Source: Candidatus Kuenenia stuttgartensis (GTDB lineage: Bacteria > Planctomycetota > JAKEIC01 > DYIT01). Taken from it: a DNA stretch of 58,039 bases. The DNA is taken from positions 1-58,039 of the forward strand of contig DYIT01000014.1 in the NCBI GenBank assembly GCA_020723505.1. Reading direction: 5' to 3'. Numbering within the stretch: position 1 is the first letter of the stretch; each line of letters begins with the position of its first letter. A program made the translations under genes and the position numbers. Below are positions 10,006 through 18,644 of this stretch, in pieces. The notes beneath the pieces are model-generated. The model saw only the letters and a list, made by a program, of their open reading frames with translations, did no database searches and was not told the DNA's origin.

Positions 10006-10048
10006 GCGACCGCGGGATTCCGGCAGCGCGTGCAGCGACGAACGTTTT

Positions 10049-10228
10049 CTAGTCGCGATTCCTTGTCCTCTCTTTCCAGCAGAAATAGACCATGCATTCG
10101 CTGCGGAACTTGCATGGCTGGTCCGGGAAAGGGCATTCCGCCGATTCCCATGTCATTGCCCGCCTGCTTTTCCTGCATTTGAGCCCGGACGCCCCGGACT
10201 GCTTCCGCGGTCTCTTTCCCGTTTCCAT
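10049..10228 (-). CDS. Small Cys-rich protein upstream of tamB
   Basis: METGKRPRKQSGASGLKCRKSRRAMTWESAECPFPDQPCKFRSECMVYFCWKERTRNRD* (59 aa), GC-rich third positions; C-terminal part of ORF 10049..10711. Confidence 0.45.
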   Translation of the reverse strand: METGKRPRKQSGASGLKCRKSRRAMTWESAECPFPDQPCKFRSECMVYFCWKERTRNRD

Positions 10229-10345
10229 TTCGGCTCCGAAAACCAGCGCAATTGTATCACGCCGATCCGTCTTTGCCCTCTGCCAAGCGCCGGCAAAGAT
10301 TGGTAGAATGGCCCCGTATCGCGGGACAGGCTTCCGGATTCGTTC

Positions 10346-10903
10346 ATGAAAAGACCGAAGGCGCTTCTTCACGTCTGCTGCGCGCCCTGCGCGGCCGGCC
10401 CTTCCAAATCCCTCGCGGATGCGGGCTGGGAGCCGGTCCTCTTCTTCCACAATCCCAACATACATCCCGACTCCGAGCTTGAAATGCGGCGTGTTGAGGT
10501 CGATAAGCTCGCGAAGGCCCGCGGATTCGGGTTGATTTCCGACTCCTCCGGGAAGGACGAATGGGAGCGGACCGCCGGAGTCCTGGGGCCGGGATCCGAA
10601 GGGGGGGCCAGATGCCGGGCGTGCTTCGGGCAGAGGCTTGGAAGGGCCGCCTTCAAGGCCGCGGAACTCGGGATCCCGGCGTTCACGACCACGCTCACGG
10701 CAAGTCCGCACAAGAACGCGATGATGGTGTTCGATGCGGGACGCGAAGCCGCGCTTGAATGGGGCGCGGCCTTCCTGGAATACGACTTCAAGAAGCGGGG
10801 CGGATTCGGGGAATCGGCGCGCCTATCAAGGGAGCTCGGGCTTTCGCGCCAGGATTATTGCGGCTGCAGGTTCAGCATGGACAGGCCGGGGAGGAAAAAA
10901 TGA
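10346..10903 (+). CDS. queH: Epoxyqueuosine reductase QueH
   Basis: LLHVCCAPCAAGPSKSL...VLFFHNPNIHPDSELEMR...TTLTASPHKN...DYCGCRFS: CC and CGC cysteine motifs of QueH (DUF208). Confidence 0.93.
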   Translation: MKRPKALLHVCCAPCAAGPSKSLADAGWEPVLFFHNPNIHPDSELEMRRVEVDKLAKARGFGLISDSSGKDEWERTAGVLGPGSEGGARCRACFGQRLGRAAFKAAELGIPAFTTTLTASPHKNAMMVFDAGREAALEWGAAFLEYDFKKRGGFGESARLSRELGLSRQDYCGCRFSMDRPGRKK

Positions 10904-11700
10904 TTGAGAAGAGAATACGGGAACTGCTCAAGCAGGTGAAGTCGGGCGAGATGGGCATCGACGGCGCGGTCGAGGCGCTCAGGCAGCTTCCCTTCGCTGA
11001 TTTGGGCTACGCCAGGGTCGACCATCACAGGCAGCTGCGGTGCGGTTTTCCGGAAGTGGTGTTCTGCATGTCCAAGACCAGGGACCAGGTCGCCGGGATT
11101 TTCAGGGAAATCCTCTCAAAGGGCTCCGACCTCCTGGCGACAAGGGTCACGCCCGAGCTCTGGGCAGCTCTGGGCTCCGCGTTTCCCGGCCTTGAATACC
11201 ATTCCGACGCCCGCGCCGTCACCTTCTCGAGCGGACCCCGCCGGGCACAGGGCCTCGTGTATGTCTTGTGCGCCGGGACCGCGGACGTTCCCGTAGCCGA
11301 GGAAGCGCGTATAACCGCCGTCATGATGGGAGCGGACGTGAAAACGGCCTACGATGTCGGCGTCGCCGGGATACACAGGCTTCTCGAGGGGATTGCCGAA
11401 ATCAGGAAGGCATGCTGCGTCGTCGTCGTCGCCGGCATGGAAGGCGCGCTGCCCAGCGTGGTCGGAGGCCTGGTGGACATCCCGATAATCGCCGTGCCCA
11501 CCTCAATCGGCTACGGCGCCAATTTCGGCGGCATAGCTCCGCTGCTGACCATGCTGAACTGCTGCTCTGCAGGCGTCGCGGTCGTGAACATAGACAACGG
11601 TTTCGGCGCCGGATATATGGCGGGGGTGATTAACCGGCAGAGCCTCCGAAAACCAGAACGTCCGAAAAGCCCGGTGTCGCGCGGATGCAGGCGACCGTAG
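10900..11700 (+). CDS. larB: LarB-like nickel-pincer cofactor biosynthesis carboxylase
   Basis: LPFADLGYARVDHHRQLRCGFPEVVFC...VLCAGTADVPVAEEA...VVVAGMEGALPSVVGGLVDIPIIAVPTSIGYGANFGGIAPLLTMLNCCSAGVAVVNIDNGFGAGY; overlaps queH by ATGA. Confidence 0.93.
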   Translation: MIEKRIRELLKQVKSGEMGIDGAVEALRQLPFADLGYARVDHHRQLRCGFPEVVFCMSKTRDQVAGIFREILSKGSDLLATRVTPELWAALGSAFPGLEYHSDARAVTFSSGPRRAQGLVYVLCAGTADVPVAEEARITAVMMGADVKTAYDVGVAGIHRLLEGIAEIRKACCVVVVAGMEGALPSVVGGLVDIPIIAVPTSIGYGANFGGIAPLLTMLNCCSAGVAVVNIDNGFGAGYMAGVINRQSLRKPERPKSPVSRGCRRP

Positions 11701-11827
11701 GCCGTTGGGGCGACCCGGCGCAGCCCGCCGTGTCATCAACTTGCTCCTCCAGACGGAGGTGGATTTGAATCGCCGCCTTTGTCCGTCTCGCCTTCCCGGC
11801 GGCTCCCACGGGCTCTCTTCTGTCTTA

Positions 11828-11856
11828 TTGACGGGAATCCATGTTGCAACTATAAT
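11828..11856 (+). promoter_or_regulatory. sigma70-type promoter
   Basis: TTGACG-N17-TATAAT, followed by a ~108-nt leader with hairpin TTCCACAG/CTGTGGAA (11899-11923). Confidence 0.7.
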
Positions 11857-11970
11857 TCCCGCGCAGCGTTGTCGATGTCTGGGACGTTGCGTATCCGGTT
11901 CCACAGCCTCCTTCCCTGTGGAATCCATGCAAGGCCGGAAGGATACCGCCGCGATGTAAGGAGTGCATGG

Positions 11971-14511
11971 ATGCTGATATGCGTCAACTGCGAGATTGAA
12001 GTGGAAGAAGGACAGGAGAAGTGCCCCAAGTGCGGCGGGTCTCTCGACGAAATCCTCGACGAGGAAGTCGAAGAAGGTCTGGAGGAGGATGAGGGGTTCG
12101 GGGACGAGGAACCTGCCGGCGAGCCTCAAGCGGCGGAAGCGGGCAAGGAAGCTGCTCCGGCAGGCGCGGGAGCGCCGGCCGGGGGCGGTGAGGCTCCGGC
12201 GGGTGCTGCTGCAGGCGCGGAGGATAAGAAGGACCGCGAGGAGCGGAAGAAGGACCGGATTCGCGACAGGAAATCCCGTCCGGAAAAGGCCGAGCGTCCC
12301 GGCAAGGACAGGAAGGGCAAGACGGACAGGAAGCCGAAGGAAACGGTTCCTGAGAAGCCCAAGCCGCCGAAGAGCATATGGCTGTCCCAGAGGCGCGCGC
12401 CGGTGCTCCTCGCGTCCGTGATGATGCTGTTCTTCTCGTTATACATGATTGCCGACTGCGTTATCGCTTTCCTGATGAGCCAGAACCACCCGATGCAGGC
12501 CTTCCTGGGCGCGGGCGGGCTCCTTGCAGCCGCGTTCCTCTACGGACACGGCAAGCTCGGGAGATGGGGGGCGATCCTCATCGGCGTGATGGTCCTTGCC
12601 GCGAGCGTGTACTTCAAGACCACGTTCAACCTCGAGAACTACGCATTCATCTTCGCCGTGGTCTGCTTCAATTTGATGCTCGCCGTGACCCTGTTCGGGA
12701 AGGGGTGGTTCCTGAGGACCGCTGCCGGGTTTGTTCTCAGCGTCCCGGTAGTCGTCGGATGCCTGATTTCGCTGGTCTTCGACTTCATTCCCGTGGCCGC
12801 GTCGAAACAGGCCGACGAAGCGCTCGACATCATCGCCAAAGCCGAAGCGACCCTCGACCTCGCGAAAATCGAGGAGGCCAGGGCGACAGCTCCGGTCCCG
12901 GCCATGGAGATGTACAAGGAAATCCTCGGACACCTCGACAAGGTGCCCTTCGACAAGATTCCGGAGAAGCCCCGGGGAATCATCTACATGTTCATGGGGC
13001 GGCTCAGGATTTCCAGGATGTACTTCAAGCCGGTGACGCTCCAGAAGAAGGTTTTCATGCTTTCGCCCGACCTCCTGCCGCAGACCAATCCAGAAGGGGA
13101 GGACCTCGCCCTGGAAGGAGGCGCATGGACCAGCATTCCCAAGACCGGAATCGAGCAGGGGAGCGTGAAGATTCTCAAGCCCGGATTCAAGCCCAAGGAC
13201 CAGGATGACATCGAGAGCGTATGGTTTACACAGGGCCTCGACTATGAAATCGAGTACGGCGGCGTGGCCGCGCAGACGAGGATTCGCAGGATGGCCACGG
13301 GCAACATGCCGGAGACAGGGAAGTTCAAGGTCTTCTACATGTGCATGAACGACCAGCGCGACGCGGTCCTCGAGGAGGCCATGACATACGTAAGGAAGGC
13401 CAAGGACTTCGTGACCGGCGCCGCGCCGGGGCAGATTGGGCCCGTGCTCGGGGAAATCTACGGGAAGCAGGCGAGCGGGGGCAAGCTCGTACTCGACGCG
13501 AACGGGCAGTCCATGCTCGAGCATTTCCTGTACTTCGACGCCCAGCACATCTGGCTCAGGGCGGATGCCGCCTGCAAGGCCGTGGAGGAAGGGTTGAAGG
13601 GCGGGGATAGGGCCAAGGTCGAGGAAGGATCGGCGAAAGGGAAGGAGCTCATCGAGTTCTTCGACAACGAGCTGTTCAACACGCTTGGATGGATGATTCA
13701 GAAGATGGACGCCGCCGATTCGCCAGGCGACAACGCGGAGAAAATCCTCGGCAGCGACGAATACCCGTTCCTGTACTACAACAACGCGAGGGTTTACTGG
13801 AACCTGTACCTCGCCAGCGAGCGCAAGACCGAGGCGGACTTCGAGCAGGCCAGGTCGCGCATGATCCAGATGAAGGAAATCATCACCAACAACGAACCCG
13901 TCAAGTTCCGCCAGCAGGCGGAGAAGATCGTGGCGAGATATCTGAACCGTGACGTTCCGCTGTGGGTGAACAGGTGGCGGAAAGCCGTCGAACTTGACGA
14001 CCTCATCCTTGCCGAGCAGGACAGGATAGCGGCGGCGAAGGGCGAAGGGCCAGAGAAGGACGTTCCGAAGGACATGGGAGGATGGGACCGGTCCTCCGGG
14101 GCGGACGGGGGCGGCATCAGCCGCAACTCGGTCGAAGGGAACAGCGTCACGGGGAAGGCCGTCAAGTTCCACCTGGAAATCCGCGATCCCGGCAACCTCC
14201 TGGAAGGCAAATCCCTGCCTTCGTTCAGGGATTTCCAGCTGCGCCGGAACAGGGTGGTCATGGAAATCGGGATAGTTACGGCGGGGCAGAGCGGAGGCAA
14301 AATCAAGTTCGCGTTCAAGTCCATAACCTGTCTCGACAAGGAAGGCGAGGAAGCCGCCGAGCCGAAGTTCAATCTGGTCAATCAGCTCGAATGGGTCGGT
14401 GAGCACGAGAAATTCTTCAATCCCGAAATCAACTACGACGAGATAGAGGAGACCGCGTTCAAGGCCATCGAGGCGGTGAGAATCGTGATGGAAATCTCGC
14501 GCGGGGAATAA
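11971..14511 (+). CDS. Zinc-ribbon protein with charged linker, TM helices and extracytoplasmic domain
   Basis: MLICVNCEIEVEEGQEKCPKCGG (CxxC...CxxC), acidic then K/R/E/P-rich linker, several TM segments from about residue 145. Confidence 0.75.
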   Translation: MLICVNCEIEVEEGQEKCPKCGGSLDEILDEEVEEGLEEDEGFGDEEPAGEPQAAEAGKEAAPAGAGAPAGGGEAPAGAAAGAEDKKDREERKKDRIRDRKSRPEKAERPGKDRKGKTDRKPKETVPEKPKPPKSIWLSQRRAPVLLASVMMLFFSLYMIADCVIAFLMSQNHPMQAFLGAGGLLAAAFLYGHGKLGRWGAILIGVMVLAASVYFKTTFNLENYAFIFAVVCFNLMLAVTLFGKGWFLRTAAGFVLSVPVVVGCLISLVFDFIPVAASKQADEALDIIAKAEATLDLAKIEEARATAPVPAMEMYKEILGHLDKVPFDKIPEKPRGIIYMFMGRLRISRMYFKPVTLQKKVFMLSPDLLPQTNPEGEDLALEGGAWTSIPKTGIEQGSVKILKPGFKPKDQDDIESVWFTQGLDYEIEYGGVAAQTRIRRMATGNMPETGKFKVFYMCMNDQRDAVLEEAMTYVRKAKDFVTGAAPGQIGPVLGEIYGKQASGGKLVLDANGQSMLEHFLYFDAQHIWLRADAACKAVEEGLKGGDRAKVEEGSAKGKELIEFFDNELFNTLGWMIQKMDAADSPGDNAEKILGSDEYPFLYYNNARVYWNLYLASERKTEADFEQARSRMIQMKEIITNNEPVKFRQQAEKIVARYLNRDVPLWVNRWRKAVELDDLILAEQDRIAAAKGEGPEKDVPKDMGGWDRSSGADGGGISRNSVEGNSVTGKAVKFHLEIRDPGNLLEGKSLPSFRDFQLRRNRVVMEIGIVTAGQSGGKIKFAFKSITCLDKEGEEAAEPKFNLVNQLEWVGEHEKFFNPEINYDEIEETAFKAIEAVRIVMEISRGE

Positions 14512-15107
14512 TGAAGGATTTTCCGCAGCAGACGGCGCTTCGCGACGGCACTACCGTCGAATTCCGCCCCCTCGCGAGGGAGGACGAGAAGGCCCTCTTC
14601 AGGTTCTTCTCACGGCTTCCGGAGAAGGAACGGCTGTACCTTCGCGAGGACGTCGCCGATCCCGACACCGCGAAGCGATGGTGCGAGGAACTCGATTACG
14701 AGACGGTCCTGCCCATCGTCGCCATGAGGAAGAAACGCATCTTCGGGCTTGCCTCGCTCCACCGGCCGGCCCGGGGATGGTCGATGCACGTGGGCGGAAT
14801 CCGCGCTGCCGTGGACCCGTCCATGAGGCGAAAGAGCATGGCATCGCTCCTCTTCTGGGAGCTCCTGAAAGAGGCCATCGAGAGGGGACTCGAGATTATC
14901 TCAATCGAACTCATCGACAAGCACGACTTCCTCGCGCAGTTCTTCGAGGGACTGGGATTCCGGAGAGAGGCGGAAATGGACGGGCTGGTCGTCGATCTGA
15001 AGGGCGGAAAGCACCGCCTCACGATTCTGACCAACGACACGATTACGGCATGGAGAAAGCTCAAGGAATACCTTCGCGAGCGCGGCGTGGGCGCGATGGG
15101 TCAATGA
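14511..15107 (+). CDS. GNAT family N-acetyltransferase
   Basis: LRDGTTVEFRPLAREDEKALFRFF...VDPSMRRKSMASLLFWELL...FFEGLGFRREAEM; TAATG overlap with previous gene. Confidence 0.85.
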   Translation: MKDFPQQTALRDGTTVEFRPLAREDEKALFRFFSRLPEKERLYLREDVADPDTAKRWCEELDYETVLPIVAMRKKRIFGLASLHRPARGWSMHVGGIRAAVDPSMRRKSMASLLFWELLKEAIERGLEIISIELIDKHDFLAQFFEGLGFRREAEMDGLVVDLKGGKHRLTILTNDTITAWRKLKEYLRERGVGAMGQ

Positions 15108-15592
15108 AGAAGCCGCCTGCCGGAAAGAAGGGGGCGCGGTTCGCGGACCTTATTGCCCGGGCCGATGAGATACTCTCCGGTCCCGGCGCGAAGGACGCGA
15201 AGCTGTCGGCGATCTGTTCCCTGCTCCGCAAGCAGGTTGCGCACTACGACTGGGTCGGATTCTACCTGATGGATTCGACGGGCAAGGAACTGCTGCTCGG
15301 CCCGTTCGACGGAGAACCGACCGAGCACGTCAGAATCCCCGTGGGCCGCGGGATATGCGGGCAGGCGGCCGCCTCGCGCTCGACCTTCGTGGTGCAGGAC
15401 GTGTCGAAGGAGAGCAACTACCTGTCGTGCAGCCTTTCAGTCAAATCCGAAATCGTGGTTCCGGTCCTGCACGGGAGGAAAGTCACGGGAGAACTCGACA
15501 TAGACTCGCATTCGAAGTCGGCTTTCACGCCTGAGGACAGGGAATTCCTCGAAGAAATCTGCAGGATGGTGTCATCGCGCGGGCTGGTCTAG
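15104..15592 (+). CDS. GAF-domain protein, fRMsr (free Met-R-sulfoxide reductase)-like
   Basis: YDWVGFYLMD...IPVGRGICGQAAASRSTFVVQDVSKESNYLSCSLSVKSEIVVPVLHGRKVTGELDIDS; GICG and LSCS cysteines; ATGA overlap. Confidence 0.75.
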   Translation: MKKPPAGKKGARFADLIARADEILSGPGAKDAKLSAICSLLRKQVAHYDWVGFYLMDSTGKELLLGPFDGEPTEHVRIPVGRGICGQAAASRSTFVVQDVSKESNYLSCSLSVKSEIVVPVLHGRKVTGELDIDSHSKSAFTPEDREFLEEICRMVSSRGLV

Positions 15593-15593
15593 C

Positions 15594-15633
15594 ATTCCAG
15601 ACGAAGCATGGTGCTGCGCGCTTCGTCTGGAAT
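15594..15633 (+). repeat. 40-nt hairpin element (A family), copy 1
   Basis: ATTCCAGACGAAGC-N12-GCTTCGTCTGGAAT, perfect 14-bp stem, one nt after TAG. Confidence 0.85.
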
Positions 15634-15745
15634 AATTGCCCCTCGAAGACCCTGCGTAGCCCCCACATTGACCAATCGGCGAAGCAGGGCTCACCCTTCC
15701 CCCGAATCCCGGGAGAGATGGTGAATCGATTGAAGCCTGCCGGTT

Positions 15746-15756
15746 TATGCTATAAT
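15746..15756 (+). promoter_or_regulatory. Extended -10 promoter
   Basis: TTATGCTATAAT context (TGnTATAAT), upstream of the lipoprotein gene. Confidence 0.55.
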
Positions 15757-15798
15757 GGAATTGATTCCCGATTTCCTTTTTCGCAGGAGCTGTGCCGG

Positions 15799-16272
15799 AT
15801 GCGCAGGATACCGCAACTCATAGCTGTTCTGGCATTGGGACTTGCGCTCGCGTCCTGCGGGGACACTTCGGGGAAATCCGCGCCAACGCCTAGGAAGATC
15901 CCGCATGCCAAGAGCGGGTCTAAGACCGGCGGCAAGAATCGGTCCGGCAAACGGTCCATCCTGCCGGATGACCTGAAGACCTCTGAAGAGGTCTCGAATA
16001 GCGGACAGAAGCCCGGCCCGCCCGAGGCTAAACCCGGACAGCCTGCGAAAAAAACCGGACCCGACAAGAAGAAGCAGCCGGAGAACCCGGACGGCGGCGA
16101 CCAGGGCGGCGGTGAGGAATCGGGCGGCGACGAGGGATTCGTCGAGAGTCCCGGCGACGATGGGGGCGGAGACCAGGGCGGCGGAGATGACGGGGCTGAT
16201 CAGGGCGGGGACGAAGGCGGGGGAGACGGAGGAGGAGAGGAAGAAGGGGGATCGGAAGAGGAGGGAGAGTAG
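15799..16272 (+). CDS. Lipoprotein with Gly/Asp/Glu-rich low-complexity C-terminus
   Basis: MRRIPQLIAVLALGLALASCGD lipobox; tail GGDQGGGEESGGDEGFVESPGDDGGGDQGGGDDGADQGGDEGGG... Confidence 0.7.
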   Translation: MRRIPQLIAVLALGLALASCGDTSGKSAPTPRKIPHAKSGSKTGGKNRSGKRSILPDDLKTSEEVSNSGQKPGPPEAKPGQPAKKTGPDKKKQPENPDGGDQGGGEESGGDEGFVESPGDDGGGDQGGGDDGADQGGDEGGGDGGGEEEGGSEEEGE

Positions 16273-17477
16273 GAGGGCGGATTCGCCGGTGAAGCCCCCC
16301 TCGCAATGAACCACAAAGTGCCTGCCGCGCCGCAAGCCGAAGCCGTCGCCAGATTGACCGCAGGGCCGATTTCCCACAGGAATGCCCCTCCGAAGGCGGC
16401 CAGGGACACGACCGTGTCGCGTATCAGATAATACTTGCCGAATGTCTCGGCCTTTCTTCCTTCCGGGGCGAGGTCCATTATCAGGGCTTTGCGGGTCGGC
16501 TCTCCGAACTCCTTGAGCCCGCGGAGCACGAACGCGGCGGCAAGCGGCCAGAACGATTGGCAGGACAGGAGAGCCATGGGGAAGAGCGTGAAGAAGGCGA
16601 ACGTGACGGCGACGAAGGGCTTCTTCTTTCCCCTGTCGGCGAAATACGCGACCGGCACGTAGATCAGCAGCGCGGTGGCCATTTCAATCGAAGTGAGGAC
16701 GCCGAATTCGAATTCCGTGACCGGCGAAGCGATTTCCCTGACGGCCCAAACGACGACGAAAGCGTAGGGAATCTGCTCGCAGAACCTCACCAGGATGTCC
16801 GCGACGAGCAGGTTCAAGAGCGGAGGCGAGAAGCAGCTCGCTGCGCAGGCTGCGGCTTTTTCGCCGTGCTCCTCCGCTTTCTTCCGGTCGGGCGCAATCA
16901 TGACCTGCTGCATGCCCGCCGCGACGATGGCCATGCCAAGCGCGGCGCAGAACGCCAGCCTGACGCCGAGTTCCGTTCCCCATTCGGCTATGAACAGTCC
17001 TCCTACAATCGGTCCGGCTCCCATCGGTATGCGCCGCACCAGGGAATGGACCGACACGCCCATTGTTCTCTTGTTCTTCGGCAGCGCCTTCGATACGAGG
17101 TCCATCGAAGCCGGCAGCGATATCGCGGTCCAGGAAAGGAACAGGAAGGAAGCCCCGATGACCGCGGGCCATGACGGCACCAGGATAACGATGACGAACC
17201 CCGCCATGGCAATAAAGTTGAAAACCAGCAGCGCCCTCTTCGTCCCCAGCCGATCCGAAAGCCAGCCGCCGGGATAGGAATAGAGCGCGGAAAGAAGGTT
17301 ATCCAGTCCGTTGAGCAGGCCTATGGAAATGGAACCGCCGCCGAGCGCAATCAGGTAGACCGGCAGGAACCTTTCAGCGACTTTCTCGCCCATCCCCACC
17401 AGCACGACCATCCCCAGGAGGCCCAGCATGCTCCTGTTGATGCCGAAGAAGCCGGTCAAGGCTTTCTTGAAACTCAT
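16200..17477 (-). CDS. MFS transporter
   Basis: MGEKVAERFLPVYLIALGGGSISIGLLNGLDNLLSALYSYPGGWLSDRLGTKRALL; about 12 TM segments; Ser/Pro tail overlaps lipoprotein ORF. Confidence 0.85.
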   Translation of the reverse strand: MSFKKALTGFFGINRSMLGLLGMVVLVGMGEKVAERFLPVYLIALGGGSISIGLLNGLDNLLSALYSYPGGWLSDRLGTKRALLVFNFIAMAGFVIVILVPSWPAVIGASFLFLSWTAISLPASMDLVSKALPKNKRTMGVSVHSLVRRIPMGAGPIVGGLFIAEWGTELGVRLAFCAALGMAIVAAGMQQVMIAPDRKKAEEHGEKAAACAASCFSPPLLNLLVADILVRFCEQIPYAFVVVWAVREIASPVTEFEFGVLTSIEMATALLIYVPVAYFADRGKKKPFVAVTFAFFTLFPMALLSCQSFWPLAAAFVLRGLKEFGEPTRKALIMDLAPEGRKAETFGKYYLIRDTVVSLAAFGGAFLWEIGPAVNLATASACGAAGTLWFIARGASPANPPSYSPSSSDPPSSSPPPSPPPSSPP

Positions 17478-18078
17478 GCACGTACCAAATGCTCGGAATC
17501 CAATGCCGGCTTTCCATCCTGACTATTCACGATCCTCCGTGAATAATCAGGGTTCTGATCTACAGTAGTATGTCCAGTAAAGACGATGAAACAAGCCTCA
17601 AGCTGACGGCAGGATCGGGATTTGACACCGGAGTGGAAGCGCATTGCCCAAAGCCTGAAGTCCCATGTCCAAGTTCCTGAGCAGAGGATCCTCATACGCA
17701 TGCCCCGCCAGGTGTCCAGCGGACAGAACTCAGGATCGCGCAGGTCTTTTCCGCCCATGGATGGAGAAAAGCACCGATGAATCCCGGCAAGGCATGAGCG
17801 ACCGCTTCGGAATCACCGGAATGATTTTCTTCCCATTGAATAGCGGACGCCCACCCGCAACGCGGGCAAGCGCTCACTATGACATCCTGCGATTCGGCGC
17901 TGAAAGTACTTCTAAAGCGCGACCGCTTTTCGCCGGCGGGCATACCCAAGGCATGCGGTTTGCTATAGAAATCAGGAAGCCAAAAAACCGTTTTTCGGGC
18001 GCGCTGGGCGTGTTATAACCTGGAGATTCCATCATCCCTTTTCGTGCAATGCCCGAGTTTCCGGGTCAGGAGGAATCG

Positions 18079-18510
18079 ATGCCCGAATTCACGCAGACGA
18101 TAGAAGTGGACAGGCCCGCCGGGGAGTGCTTCAGGGTCGCGCAGGATTTCAAGGCTTATCGGAACTTCATCCCTGCGCTGAAATCCGTGGAAGTCGACCT
18201 GTCCGATGCGATCAAACCGGTCGTCACTTTCAGCATCGAAGCGCCACTTGGAGACATAACCTACAAGGTCAGATATGAAATCCAGGGAGAGGGTCGGATG
18301 TCCTGGGCCATGATTGAATCAAACGTCCTCAAGGCCAACAGCGGATATTGGGCGATTGAGCCCTCCGCCGGAGGCAAATCCAGCGTGACGTACTCCATGA
18401 GCGCGGCATTCCCTGCCTGGATTGCATGGGCCGTGCCGCAAAGCAAGTTCGAGGAGCAGATTGGAAAGACGGTGAAGAGGTTCAAGGCATACGTCGAGAA
18501 TTCCCAGTGA
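18079..18510 (+). CDS. SRPBCC/polyketide-cyclase-like (START superfamily) protein
   Basis: TQTIEVDRPAGECFRVAQDFKAYRNFIPALKSVEVDL...VTYSMSAAF; AGGAGG SD. Confidence 0.75.
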   Translation: MPEFTQTIEVDRPAGECFRVAQDFKAYRNFIPALKSVEVDLSDAIKPVVTFSIEAPLGDITYKVRYEIQGEGRMSWAMIESNVLKANSGYWAIEPSAGGKSSVTYSMSAAFPAWIAWAVPQSKFEEQIGKTVKRFKAYVENSQ

Positions 18511-18559
18511 GGCGTGGGTAGAAGGGCGATTGGACAATGGCAGCCTCACTGGGAATTCT
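18497..18559 (+). repeat. Hairpin element related to the A family, overlapping the 3' end of the SRPBCC gene
   Basis: AGAATTCCCAGTGAGGC (18497-18513) / GCCTCACTGGGAATTCT (18543-18559), 17-bp perfect stem. Confidence 0.85.
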
Positions 18560-18566
18560 ATCCCGC

Positions 18567-18589
18567 CCCTCTCCCCCGCCGGGAGAGGG
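18567..18589. repeat. CCCTCTCCC/GGGAGAGGG hairpin (B family)
   Basis: CCCTCTCCC-ccgcc-GGGAGAGGG directly after the A-type hairpin. Confidence 0.8.
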
Positions 18590-18644
18590 GGGATCGGCGG
18601 AGCTTTGTATTGAAACTTGAATTGTTCGGCGTGGGTAGAAGGAT

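Noticed and set aside
6365-10306. 1313-aa plus-strand ORF
   Set aside because: Antisense shadow of tamB in GC-rich DNA; Ser/Pro/Ala-biased, no recognisable domain, while the opposite strand is a clear TamB.
12439-14406. 655-aa minus-strand ORF
   Set aside because: Antisense to the zinc-ribbon membrane protein, with no domain motifs; the sense gene has an SD and overlapping downstream genes.
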